In this document: one piece after another, positions 1 through 8,978 of the stretch | Layout of the letters: each line of letters opens with the position of its first letter | Position numbering within the stretch: position 1 is the stretch's first letter | Assembly: GCA_963806495.1 (NCBI GenBank) | Contig: CAWDYA010000007.1 | Coordinates: 124,001-188,000 of the forward strand | Length of the DNA stretch: 64,000 nt | Direction of reading: 5' to 3' | Source: CAWDYA01 sp963806495 | GTDB lineage: Bacteria > Acidobacteriota > Polarisedimenticolia > JACPZX01 > DASXTC01 | Program-made: the position numbers and the translations under genes | Notes under the pieces: generated by a model | The model's input: only the letters and a program-made list of their open reading frames with translations | Told to the model about the DNA's origin: nothing | The model's database searches: none

Positions 1-633
1 TTCTTCGTCGCGATCCTGCCCACGAGTAACCTGCTCTTCGGCATCGGCGTCATCATGGCGGAGCGACTGCTCTACCTGCCCTCCGTCGGCTTCTGTCTGG
101 CCGCCGGGGTGATGCTCGCCGCCCTGGGGGGGCGGGCGGCGCCGCAGCGGGTCGCCGCCGTGACATGCGGCGTCGCGCTGGCGATCGCCGCTCCACTCGG
201 CGCGCGGTCCTGGCTGAGGGCCGCCGACTGGTTCGACCAGCGGACCCTCTTCGAGGCCACCGTGAGAACCTCCCCGCATAGCGCTCTCGCCCTGGTGAAC
301 CTGGGCAGCATCTATCTGGAGGAAGGGCGTCTCGCCCGGGCCGAGGCGGCATATCGCCGTGCCCTCGCGATCGCTCCCGACCGGCCGGGGCCGTGGTACG
401 ACCTCGGCAGGGTCCTCGAGGGTCGGGGGCGTCTCGACGAGGCGATCGTCGCCTATCGGGAGGCGGTCCGCCTCGACCCGGGCGCATCCGTCCCGCTCGA
501 GGCCCTCGGTCGGGCGCTGACCGCCGCCGGCCGGCCGGGCGAGGCGGCCGAGGTGTTGCGGCGCGCCGTGGCGGGAAACGTCGGCGCGCCCCGTCCCGGG
601 CCCGCCCGGAGCGATGAAGGCGTGCCGCGATGA
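1..633 (+). CDS. TMTC-like membrane protein with C-terminal TPR repeats (5' truncated by window edge)
   Basis: The frame is open from base 1, so the N-terminus lies outside the window. The visible 210 residues begin in a membrane region holding the motif PTSNLL followed by MAERLLYLPS, typical of TMTC-type (DUF1736-like) membrane proteins that carry a TPR tail. One more hydrophobic segment follows (about residues 30-70). After it come roughly three tetratricopeptide repeats (for example LGSIYLEEGRLARAEAAYRR), ending in a short basic/acidic tail. In this family the membrane part is thought to transfer sugar from a lipid donor and the TPRs to bind protein; that role is inferred here, since the catalytic loops are not visible. 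A decayed partial copy of the MAERLLYLPS region lies just downstream. Confidence 0.75.
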   Translation, partial: FFVAILPTSNLLFGIGVIMAERLLYLPSVGFCLAAGVMLAALGGRAAPQRVAAVTCGVALAIAAPLGARSWLRAADWFDQRTLFEATVRTSPHSALALVNLGSIYLEEGRLARAEAAYRRALAIAPDRPGPWYDLGRVLEGRGRLDEAIVAYREAVRLDPGASVPLEALGRALTAAGRPGEAAEVLRRAVAGNVGAPRPGPARSDEGVPR

Positions 634-651
634 GCGGGAGCGTCCCCTGCC

Positions 652-744
652 GGCGACATCGCCTTCGTCACCGGCGTGGTGATGGCAGAGCGTCTGCTGT
701 ACCTTCCTTCGATGAGTTTCCGTCCTGCGGCCGGCGCGCCATGA
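652..744 (+). pseudogene. Remnant duplicate of the TMTC MAERLLYLPS motif
   Basis: Translated from base 652, this stretch reads GDIAFVTGVVMAERLLYLPS and then MSFRPAAGAP, ending at a TGA at 742-744. It mirrors the motif region of the upstream gene at about bases 37-108 (FGIGVIMAERLLYLPS then VGFCLAAG), with many synonymous differences. It has no upstream domain and no TPRs, so it looks like an old, mostly deleted tandem copy. It occupies the leader of the downstream lipase gene, whose ATG (741) overlaps the remnant's last codons. Confidence 0.6.
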
Positions 745-2171
745 AGCTCCGTCTCGCGGCATCCGCCGTGCTTCTCCTGCTGGTGGCGTGCGCCGAGCTG
801 CGGCCGGACCTGCACGCGGTGTATCCCGAGGCCGCGCGGATTCCGCACCGGCCCGTGATCATCGTGCCCGGCGTATTCGGCTCGCGTCTGAAGGACTCGA
901 AGACCGGCGAGGTGGTCTGGGGGAAGTTCTCCAACCTGTTTACCAGCCGGTTCAAGCTGATCCTCAACCCGACGGGAGAACGGACCGATCTGCTGGACCT
1001 GCCGATCCGCTCGACGGACGTCACGGCCAATCGCGACCGCCTCGTGGCGTACGCCCTGTACGACGAGGTCGCGGGGCGGGCGTTCTACAGGAAGATCATC
1101 TCCACGCTCACCACCGTGGCCGGCTACCGGTACGGCGATATCGAGGACCCGCAGCCGGGAGAGGACTGTTTCGGGTTCTACTACGACTGGCGCCGCGACG
1201 TCGCCGAGAACGCGCGCCTGCTCGGAGAGGCGATCGATCGCGTCCGCGCCGTGCAGCCCGACCCCGGCGCGAGGGTCGACATCATCGCCCACAGCCTGGG
1301 CGGACTGGTGACCCGCTACTACCTCAAGTACGGCGAGCGGGATGTGCTCGGCGGCGGCGCCATCGAGCCGACCGGTGAGGGAGCGGAGAAAGTGGACACC
1401 GTCGTGCTGATCGGTGTCCCCAACGAGGGGACGCTGGACTCGCTCGAGGCCCAGAACGAAGGCGTCCGCATCGCGCGCAGGCTCCCTCCCGAGGCGATCT
1501 TCACGATGCCGGCCGCCTACCAGACGCTCCCCAGGATGCGTGTCGATCCGTTCATCGACTCGTCCGGCCGACCTCTCGCGATCGACCTGTACGACCCCCG
1601 GGTCTGGGAGAAATACGGGTGGTCGGCCTTCAGTCCGAAGCGCCTCGAGAGGATTCGTCTGGAGAGCGTGCGGGAGTTCGGACGCGAGGAAGGGCAGCGG
1701 CGCTACGAAGCCAGGCTGCTCGACATGCGCGCCTTCCTGGCCGCAGCGCTCCACCGTGCTTCGGCTCTGGTGCAGGCGCTCGACAGGACGAGCGCTCCCG
1801 AGGCCCGTCTCCGGTATTTTGCCTTCGGGAGCGACTGTTTCCCGACCCCGGCCCGGGCCATGATCCTGGAGGACAAGGACGGTTCCCTCCGGACGGTGAT
1901 GCGGGTCGACGACCTGCCCGACAGGATCGTGACACCGGAGATCCGGCAGCAGATGGAGGAGCCGGGAGACGGATCGGTCACCCGCTCCAGCCTGCTCGCG
2001 GTGCAGGGGAGCGGCGGGGGGCCGGCGGGAGCCGGCGGTCTGCGGCTCGACTACACGCTGTTCCTGTGCGACAAGCATCGCAACCTGACGGAGAACATCA
2101 CTTTCCAGGACAACCTCCTGCAGTTCCTCCTGTTCCGCAACGCCTCCCACCGGACCCCGGGCTCCCCTTGA
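741..2171 (+). CDS. LCAT-family lipoprotein (lipase/acyltransferase-like)
   Basis: This 476-residue protein belongs to the lecithin:cholesterol acyltransferase-like alpha/beta hydrolases, which act on phospholipids or acyl esters. The start at 741 gives a clear lipoprotein signal peptide, MKLRLAASAVLLLLVAC, with lipobox LVAC and Cys17. An in-frame ATG at 630 would put an unrelated arginine-rich leader in front and is rejected. The oxyanion/lid region reads PVIIVPGVFGSRL (about residue 39). The nucleophile elbow is AHSLGG with Ser185. The C-terminal GDGSVTRSSLL region probably holds the catalytic acid/His area. It is probably anchored to the outer membrane or periplasm. Substrate is unknown; the class is confident, the exact activity is not. 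Confidence 0.8.
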   Translation: MKLRLAASAVLLLLVACAELRPDLHAVYPEAARIPHRPVIIVPGVFGSRLKDSKTGEVVWGKFSNLFTSRFKLILNPTGERTDLLDLPIRSTDVTANRDRLVAYALYDEVAGRAFYRKIISTLTTVAGYRYGDIEDPQPGEDCFGFYYDWRRDVAENARLLGEAIDRVRAVQPDPGARVDIIAHSLGGLVTRYYLKYGERDVLGGGAIEPTGEGAEKVDTVVLIGVPNEGTLDSLEAQNEGVRIARRLPPEAIFTMPAAYQTLPRMRVDPFIDSSGRPLAIDLYDPRVWEKYGWSAFSPKRLERIRLESVREFGREEGQRRYEARLLDMRAFLAAALHRASALVQALDRTSAPEARLRYFAFGSDCFPTPARAMILEDKDGSLRTVMRVDDLPDRIVTPEIRQQMEEPGDGSVTRSSLLAVQGSGGGPAGAGGLRLDYTLFLCDKHRNLTENITFQDNLLQFLLFRNASHRTPGSP

Positions 2172-2241
2172 CGCGGCCCGCCCCGGTCATAGATTTCCTC
2201 CCGGTAACGGCCTGAGAACACACGCGAAACGGGGAGGCGAG

Positions 2242-3360
2242 ATGGGTCTGTTCGAACGGTTCAGAAAGGCGGCTGAAACGCAGTTCATCGATATCATCGA
2301 GTGGCTGGACGATTCGGGCGACACGCTCGTGCACCGTTTCCCCGTCCGGGACCAGGAGATCAAGATGGGGGCGATGCTGACCGTCCGCGAGAACCAGCAG
2401 GCGCTGCTGGTGAACGAGGGGCGCGCCGCGGACCTGTTTTCGCCCGGGTTGCACACCCTCACGACCCGGAACATTCCGATCCTCACCAGGCTGCGGGGAT
2501 GGAAGTACGGCTTCAAGTCACCCTTCAAGGCCGAGGTGTACTTCTTCAACACCCGGCTGTTCGCCGATCTGCAGTGGGGCACCTCACAGCCTGTCATGAT
2601 GCGGGACAAGGAGTTCGGCATGGTGCGGCTCCGTGCCTTCGGCACCTACGCGACCCGGATCGTCGACGCGAAGCGACTCTTCGCGGAGCTGGTGGGCACC
2701 CGGGGCCTGACGAGCACGGACGAGATCACGGGACAGCTCCGGTCGATCATTCTGACGCGATTCTCCGATGCCGTTGCCGAGTCGGGCATTCCCGCCCTGG
2801 ACCTCGCCTCGATGTACAACGAGCTGTCCGATCTGGCCCGCGAGTCGATCGCCCCCGAGTTCCGCGCGTTCGGGCTCGAGCTCTCCCGGTTCTTCGTGGA
2901 GAACATCTCTCTGCCGGAGCAGGTCCAGGCCGCCATCGATCAGCGCAGCCGTCTCGGTGTGCTCGGCGGCAGCCTCACGGATTTCACCCGGCTGCAGGCG
3001 GCCGAGGCGATGACCCTCGCGGCCGGCGCCGAGGGGGGAGCGGCCGGGGCCGGGGTTGGTATCGGCGCAGGCGCCGCCATGGGGCAGATGATGGGACGTG
3101 TGATGACGGAGGGGCAGGCGCCGCAGGGGCCGCCGCCACCGCCCGCGCCCGCGGCAGCGACGATGTGGACGATCAGCGTCGGGGGCCGCAACTACGGGCC
3201 GTACGGCTCCGACGCGGTGCGCGAGATGGTTGCCAGCGGCCGCCTGGCGCCCGGAACCCTTGCCTGGAAACCGGGCGCGGACGGGTGGGCCGCGGTCAGC
3301 ACCTACCCGGAGTTCGCGGACCTGGGCGGTCCGCCGCCTCCGCCGCCCGAGGCGGCCTGA
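2242..3360 (+). CDS. SPFH domain protein with C-terminal GYF_2 domain
   Basis: The 372-residue protein starts at an ATG preceded by GGGGAGGCGAG. Residues about 20-240 form an SPFH/band-7-like domain of the soluble 'virion core protein' type (YdjI-like), with no transmembrane segment. A Gly/Ala-rich linker (about 250-290) and a proline run lead into a GYF_2 domain from about residue 309 (WTISVGGRNYGPYG, then LAPGTLAWKPG and W). Such proteins are linked to membrane microdomains or stress; GYF_2 usually binds proline-rich partners, and this protein has its own proline runs. It converges on a zinc-ribbon gene ending two bases away. Confidence 0.8.
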   Translation: MGLFERFRKAAETQFIDIIEWLDDSGDTLVHRFPVRDQEIKMGAMLTVRENQQALLVNEGRAADLFSPGLHTLTTRNIPILTRLRGWKYGFKSPFKAEVYFFNTRLFADLQWGTSQPVMMRDKEFGMVRLRAFGTYATRIVDAKRLFAELVGTRGLTSTDEITGQLRSIILTRFSDAVAESGIPALDLASMYNELSDLARESIAPEFRAFGLELSRFFVENISLPEQVQAAIDQRSRLGVLGGSLTDFTRLQAAEAMTLAAGAEGGAAGAGVGIGAGAAMGQMMGRVMTEGQAPQGPPPPPAPAAATMWTISVGGRNYGPYGSDAVREMVASGRLAPGTLAWKPGADGWAAVSTYPEFADLGGPPPPPPEAA

Positions 3361-3361
3361 G

Positions 3362-4093
3362 TCAGCGACCCGACTGGAACAGGTTCGCGATCCAGCGCAG
3401 GAGGTCGATGCCCGTGGGCGGCGCGAGCAGGTCGCCCTCTGCCGGAAGCTCTCCCACGCCGGCGGCGATCGCCTTGCGCCGGGCGTCTCTGAGCTCCTCG
3501 TGCAGCTCCTCTGCCTCCCTCCGGTGGGCTTTCTCGAGCCCGCCGCTCTCGATGAAGTCGAACAACCGGGTCAGCTCACCGCGGTCGAAGTAGCTCCCGT
3601 GATTGCGACAGACATCGAGCACGATCCCCGAGCCACGGACGTAGTTCGTCCGGTTCATCATCTTGCTGCAGATAGGGCAGCGCCGGTACGAGACCGCCAC
3701 GGCACCCGAGGCCGCGGAGGCCGGGGTTCCGGGCAGCGTGTCGAATGCGCGCATCCGCGCACGTGCCGCGGCGCCGTCGTTGACCGTCTCGACGGCGGCG
3801 GGGGAGAGCCACAGGCCCCCGCAGTGATCGCATTCGTCGAAGGACACGGCGTCGAGCCGTCGCGGGGTCATGGAGGCGCCGCAGCCGGCGCAGGTGAGAC
3901 GCTCCGGCCGCGAGGCGATATCCTCCTCCGGGAGGCGCCGCCCGCAGCTCCGGCAGTTACGATCGCCCGCGAGGTTGAGATCGAAACACGCGGCGCATCG
4001 GCGCGTGGCGACGGTCGATCCGCAGCGCGGACAGGCGCGTTCGTCCGGATCGAGACCTCCGCCGCACGAGGGGCATTGCAGCGCCTTGATCAT
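3362..4093 (-). CDS. Multi-zinc-ribbon protein (zf-TFIIB-like)
   Basis: The 243-residue protein carries at least four CxxC-pair metal sites: CPSC/CPRC at residues 7-25, CAAC/CRSC next, then CAGC/CDHC and CPIC. The later part matches the zf-TFIIB (DUF2007/TFIIB zinc-binding) layout, with CDHCGGLWL and RNHGSYFDRGEL. There is no catalytic domain or signal peptide, so it is probably a cytoplasmic adaptor. Its ATG overlaps the stop of the upstream barrel gene by one base (TGATG), suggesting translational coupling. Similar ribbons often occur next to SPFH/GYF_2 proteins, as here; partnership is inference. Confidence 0.7.
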   Translation of the reverse strand: MIKALQCPSCGGGLDPDERACPRCGSTVATRRCAACFDLNLAGDRNCRSCGRRLPEEDIASRPERLTCAGCGASMTPRRLDAVSFDECDHCGGLWLSPAAVETVNDGAAARARMRAFDTLPGTPASAASGAVAVSYRRCPICSKMMNRTNYVRGSGIVLDVCRNHGSYFDRGELTRLFDFIESGGLEKAHRREAEELHEELRDARRKAIAAGVGELPAEGDLLAPPTGIDLLRWIANLFQSGR

Positions 4094-4866
4094 CAGAGGT
4101 GCAGCACCAGCGCGACGAACGGGCCGCGCTGCTTGATATCGACCATGTTCTCCTGGTCCTCGTCGGTCGCGTCCAGCGCGAAGTACCGATACCCGGCCGA
4201 GATGCCGAAGAACGGCACGAACAGATAGTCCACCCCCGCGAAGGCGTCGACCATCGTCGCGTCGACACCGGACACCTTGGCGTGAAAGCCGGTGATCTCG
4301 GCGTGAATGGCGAGCTGTGAAACGGGATGGATCCCGAGGGTGGCGCCGACGGCCGGGATGGGAGCCCTGAGCGACTCGCTCTTCGAGAGTCCCGCGGATT
4401 TCAGCCGGGAGTCGATGTCGACGTACTGGCCGCCCACCAGGAACCCGACGTTGACCACCGCGAAGCTGAAATCGAAGCCGTACATCAGCTTGTACCGTTT
4501 CATGTCGATCTCGGGGTCGACCTTCGCGCCCGAGGGGAACGTGGTGCCGTCGAACACCAGGTCGTCGCTCAGCCGGGTCCCGCCGTCGTAGCTGCCGCTG
4601 TTGTATCCGAAGGCGATACGGCTTCCCGCCAGCTTGACGAAGCCGTCGAGGCCGCGGACGGTGTCGTCCGGGTCGAGGCCCAGGGTGTCCTCCAGGTCGA
4701 ACTCGGTGCCGCTCTTGCCTCCCGAGACCAGCGCGGTGCCGGTCAGGCTCGAGTCGAATGCGTAGGGAGCGAGATAGACATGGGCTTCACCGGCGCGGGC
4801 GAGCGTGCCGCAGCCGGCGGCCAGGATGCAGGCGACGGCCAGGGTGACGGGAAGACTCCTCGACAT
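4093..4866 (-). CDS. Outer-membrane beta-barrel-like protein of unknown function
   Basis: The 257-residue product starts after a strong ribosome site (GGAGGAAGCGG). It has an N-terminal signal peptide (about residues 1-25, ending near LARAGEA). The mature part alternates polar and aromatic/hydrophobic residues in strand-like segments (for example FVKLAGSRIAFGYNSG and FGISAGYRYFAL) and ends VALVLHL, consistent with a small barrel of the OmpW/OmpA-barrel type. Gly- and Asp-rich turns are frequent. No specific family is recognised with confidence. It is divergent from the DAHP synthase gene and coupled to the zinc-ribbon gene downstream. Confidence 0.6.
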   Translation of the reverse strand: MSRSLPVTLAVACILAAGCGTLARAGEAHVYLAPYAFDSSLTGTALVSGGKSGTEFDLEDTLGLDPDDTVRGLDGFVKLAGSRIAFGYNSGSYDGGTRLSDDLVFDGTTFPSGAKVDPEIDMKRYKLMYGFDFSFAVVNVGFLVGGQYVDIDSRLKSAGLSKSESLRAPIPAVGATLGIHPVSQLAIHAEITGFHAKVSGVDATMVDAFAGVDYLFVPFFGISAGYRYFALDATDEDQENMVDIKQRGPFVALVLHL

Positions 4867-4953
4867 CCGCTTCCTCCTTTTGCGCCGCCCGGCCCGGCGG
4901 GCCGGGACCGAGCGAATCTATAGAGCAGGGCGGGGGCATGCAAGGCCGTCATG

Positions 4954-4982
4954 TTGATCGCGCCCCCCGTGTCGATTAACAT
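4954..4982 (+). promoter_or_regulatory. Candidate sigma-70 promoter for the DAHP synthase operon
   Basis: TTGATC at 4954-4959 and TAACAT at 4977-4982 are separated by 17 bases, each matching consensus at four of six positions. Transcription would start near 4989, downstream of an in-frame ATG at 4951, which supports translation of the gene from 5026. Confidence 0.4.
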
Positions 4983-5025
4983 GGTTCGCCTTCCACAGGA
5001 CCGTGTGGCGCCGGGGGTCCCCCAG

Positions 5026-6039
5026 ATGCTGATCGTCATGAAACAGTCCGTCTCCGACTCCGAGATAGCCGCCGTCGTGCAGAGGATCGAGGCGATGGGA
5101 TGCAGCGCGCATCCGATCCCCGGCTCGTTGCGCACGGCCATCGGCGTCACCGGCAACAAGGGTCCGCTCGATCCCACCCAGTTCGAGATCCTGCCGGGTG
5201 TCCTGCAGGCCATCGTGGTCACGCAGCCGTTCACGCTGGTCTCGCGTGAGGCCAGGTCCGAGGACACGGTCATCGAGATCGCCGGCCGGACCATCGGCGG
5301 CTCGAGCTTCGTCGTCATCGCCGGTCCCTGCGCGGTCGAGTCGGTCGAGCAGACGCTCGCCGTCGCGCACCACGTCAAGGAGGCGGGGGCGCATTTCCTT
5401 CGTGGCGGCGCGTTCAAGCCCAGAACCTCCCCGTATTCGTTCCAGGGGCTGGGCCCGAAGGGTCTGGAGATTCTCGCCCGTGCCCGGGAGGAGACAGGCC
5501 TGCCGATCGTCACCGAAGCTCTCGACACCGAGACGGTGGACCTGGTCGCCGAGCATGCCGATGTGATTCAGATCGGCGCCAGGAACATGCAGAACTACTC
5601 GCTGCTCAAGCGGGTGGGAAGGACGCGCCGGCCGGTGATGCTCAAGCGCGGAATGTCGGCGACCATCGACGAGCTGCTCATGTCGGCCGAGTACATCGCG
5701 GCGGAAGGCAACGATCGGATCTTTCTCTGCGAGCGCGGGGTGCGCAGCTTCTCGAGCCACACGCGCAACACGCTGGATCTGTCGGCGGTTCCCGCGGTGC
5801 ACCGTCTGAGCCATCTGCCGATCATCGTGGATCCGAGCCACGGCACCGGCAAGCGGGACAAGGTGGCGCCGCTGGCCCGCGCGGCGGCGGCCGTGGGGGC
5901 CGACGGCGTCATGATCGAGGTACACGACCATCCCGAGAGAGCTCTCTCGGACGGTCCACAGGCCCTTTTCCCGGACCAGTTCCGCGCGCTGATGAACGAC
6001 CTGAAGGCGATCGCGGCCCTGGTCGGACGCAGGCTCTGA
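5026..6039 (+). CDS. aroF: 3-deoxy-7-phosphoheptulonate (DAHP) synthase, TM0343-type
   Basis: This enzyme condenses phosphoenolpyruvate with erythrose 4-phosphate in the first step of the shikimate pathway. The ATG at 5026 gives 337 residues starting MLIVMKQ, the usual N-terminus of the Thermotoga-like type I-beta enzyme. An upstream in-frame ATG (4951) adds an unconserved leader. Residues about 1-70 form the ferredoxin-like regulatory domain, and the rest is a TIM barrel. Visible catalytic and metal motifs are GPCAVES (Cys102), FLRGGAFKPRTSP, QIGARNMQN, MLKRGM and DPSHGTGKRD. carA follows after nine bases, so the two are probably cotranscribed. Confidence 0.92.
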   Translation: MLIVMKQSVSDSEIAAVVQRIEAMGCSAHPIPGSLRTAIGVTGNKGPLDPTQFEILPGVLQAIVVTQPFTLVSREARSEDTVIEIAGRTIGGSSFVVIAGPCAVESVEQTLAVAHHVKEAGAHFLRGGAFKPRTSPYSFQGLGPKGLEILARAREETGLPIVTEALDTETVDLVAEHADVIQIGARNMQNYSLLKRVGRTRRPVMLKRGMSATIDELLMSAEYIAAEGNDRIFLCERGVRSFSSHTRNTLDLSAVPAVHRLSHLPIIVDPSHGTGKRDKVAPLARAAAAVGADGVMIEVHDHPERALSDGPQALFPDQFRALMNDLKAIAALVGRRL

Positions 6040-6048
6040 GGCGGGACG

Positions 6049-7234
<1,186 letters not shown>

Positions 7235-7238
<4 letters not shown>

Positions 7239-7924
7239 GGCTGTCCGTCATCATCCCGGTTTTCAACGAAGCAGCCACCATCGAGGAAGTCCTCCGGAGA
7301 GTGCGCGCTGCAGCCGCGCCCGGCCGTCCCGTGGAGATCGTCGTCGTCGACGACGGCTCGACCGACGACACGTCCGCCCGGCTCGATCGATGCGCCGGGC
7401 CCGATATGACCGTGCTGAGGCACGCGACCAACCGGGGCAAGGGGGCGGCCATCCGCACCGCCCTCGGGGCCGTCACGGGCGACGCCGTGATCGTGCAGGA
7501 TGCCGACCTGGAGTACGACCCGCGTGACTTCGACGCCCTGGTGGCCCCTCTGGAGCGAGGGGAGGCGAGGGTGGTCTACGGGTCCCGGATCATGGGGCGC
7601 AACCCCCACTCCTACCTCAGGTACTACTACGGCGGGCGTCTCCTCACGGAGATCTTCAACCTGCTGTACGGGACGAGGCTCACGGACCTCACCACGTGCT
7701 ACAAGGCGTTCGCGAGGGATGTCCTGGCCGGGCTGCCCCTCACCTGCGAGCGGTTCGAGTTCTGTCCCGAGGTGACCGCACGCGTCGTGCGCCGGGGCAT
7801 CACGATCCGTGAGGTTCCGATCAGCTACGCGCCTCGATCCATGGTCGAAGGGAAGAAGATCCGCTGGACCGACGGGTTCGAGGCGATCCGGATCATGCTG
7901 GCGCTCTGGCCCCGGCGGGGGTGA
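7235..7924 (+). CDS. Family 2 glycosyltransferase (DPM1/polyprenyl-phosphate sugar synthase-like)
   Basis: This 229-residue cytoplasmic GT-A enzyme starts at a TTG whose last two bases form the TGA of carA (TTGA overlap). The N-terminus LSVIIPVFNEAATIEEVL is typical. Acidic motifs are VVVDDGSTDDT (nucleotide-sugar binding) and QDADLEYDPRD (DxD metal site). The TCYKAF and FEFCPEV segments resemble enzymes that charge polyprenyl phosphate with a hexose. No C-terminal membrane anchor is seen. A GT39 transferase, which uses such lipid-linked sugars, lies 1 kb downstream on the other strand; a donor/acceptor relationship is inference. Confidence 0.85.
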
Positions 7925-7985
7925 TGATATAGGCTTTGCAGGGGCCGTGATCGGAAACTGCCATCACCGGGGCCCGGGGGGGAAC

Positions 7986-8972
7986 ATGAAGAGATTGCTG
8001 CCCATCGCGATAGCGGCCCTGATGGTCGTGCCGTCCCTGCGTGCCGCCGGGGTGTCGGCCTCGGCGGGCCCGCCGCCGATAAAGACTGCCATCAGCCTCC
8101 CGCTCGAGCTCCACAACATGCTGATGGTGGAGTCGAGCGCGGCGGACCCGACGCGTCCCGAGTACAGGACGGAGAGCCGGGCGTATCGTCAGGCCCGGGA
8201 GCTCATCAAGGACCGCCGTGCCTGGCGGTATATCAACGACGCCATCGTCGAGGGGCCCGACATGGACGCGATTGCCGCCAGGGCGGCGACCGTGCCCGCC
8301 GACCTTCCCGGCCCGGAACGCGAGGCTGCCAGGAAGATCCTCGAGGCGCTCGGCACGGCCTGGCCGCGTTTCGAGACCGGCGAAGCGACGGAGCGCAACC
8401 GATCGCTGCAGAACGTCCTCGTACGCGTGCTGCGCAAGCAGTTCGGACAGTCGATCGAGGGACGGGTGATGCCGCCGCTCTACTCGGCGATGGGGTTCAG
8501 GCCGCTCGATGCGCCGATCACCGTGTACCCGGTCATCAGCGCCCTCGAGGTCGGCGTGTCGGGGAAGACCCGCGCCGGGTACTACCTCGTGGTGCCGGTG
8601 GCGAGGCGCCCGAACATGATGATCATCGAGGGCATCATCCACGAGCTGACCCATGTCATCGATGCGAACCAGCCGGCGGGCGCGCATAGCGTCCTCGCCA
8701 GGCTGCGTGAGAAGGGAGCCGGCGCGGACCCTGCGGAGCTCGAGGCCTTCATGCACGGACTGGTGGCCTGGAACGCCGGCGAGATGATCCGGCGCTTCGT
8801 GAGCCCGGACTACGAGCCGGCCACGACCGTCTCGCCGTCTCTGGCCACGGAGATCCGGACCTATCTGCCGACCTACGAGGGCCCCTGGTCCGCGTACCTC
8901 GATGGCAAGCTCAGCGCCGAGCAGGCGGTCACGTCCATGGTGGCGTCGCTCAAGCCGGCGCCCTCGCACTGA
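7986..8972 (+). CDS. Exported protein with an HExxH zinc-peptidase-like motif
   Basis: The ATG at 7986 follows a G-rich ribosome site and gives 328 residues with a signal peptide (MKRLLPIAIAALMVVPSLRA, cleavage near residue 20-27). Residues around 220 hold EGIIHELTHVID, an HExxH zinc-binding site in a hydrophobic context. A possible third ligand is not obvious. The protein is otherwise helical and I do not recognise its family. It could be a periplasmic metallopeptidase or a protein that has kept only the fold. It converges on the GT39 gene with six bases between stops. Confidence 0.6.
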   Translation: MKRLLPIAIAALMVVPSLRAAGVSASAGPPPIKTAISLPLELHNMLMVESSAADPTRPEYRTESRAYRQARELIKDRRAWRYINDAIVEGPDMDAIAARAATVPADLPGPEREAARKILEALGTAWPRFETGEATERNRSLQNVLVRVLRKQFGQSIEGRVMPPLYSAMGFRPLDAPITVYPVISALEVGVSGKTRAGYYLVVPVARRPNMMIIEGIIHELTHVIDANQPAGAHSVLARLREKGAGADPAELEAFMHGLVAWNAGEMIRRFVSPDYEPATTVSPSLATEIRTYLPTYEGPWSAYLDGKLSAEQAVTSMVASLKPAPSH

Positions 8973-8978
8973 GGGTCG

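Noticed and set aside
630..740. Upstream ATG (630) as the start of the LCAT-like lipoprotein
   Set aside because: It would put an Arg-rich leader before a perfect lipoprotein signal, and it is only open because of the TMTC remnant.
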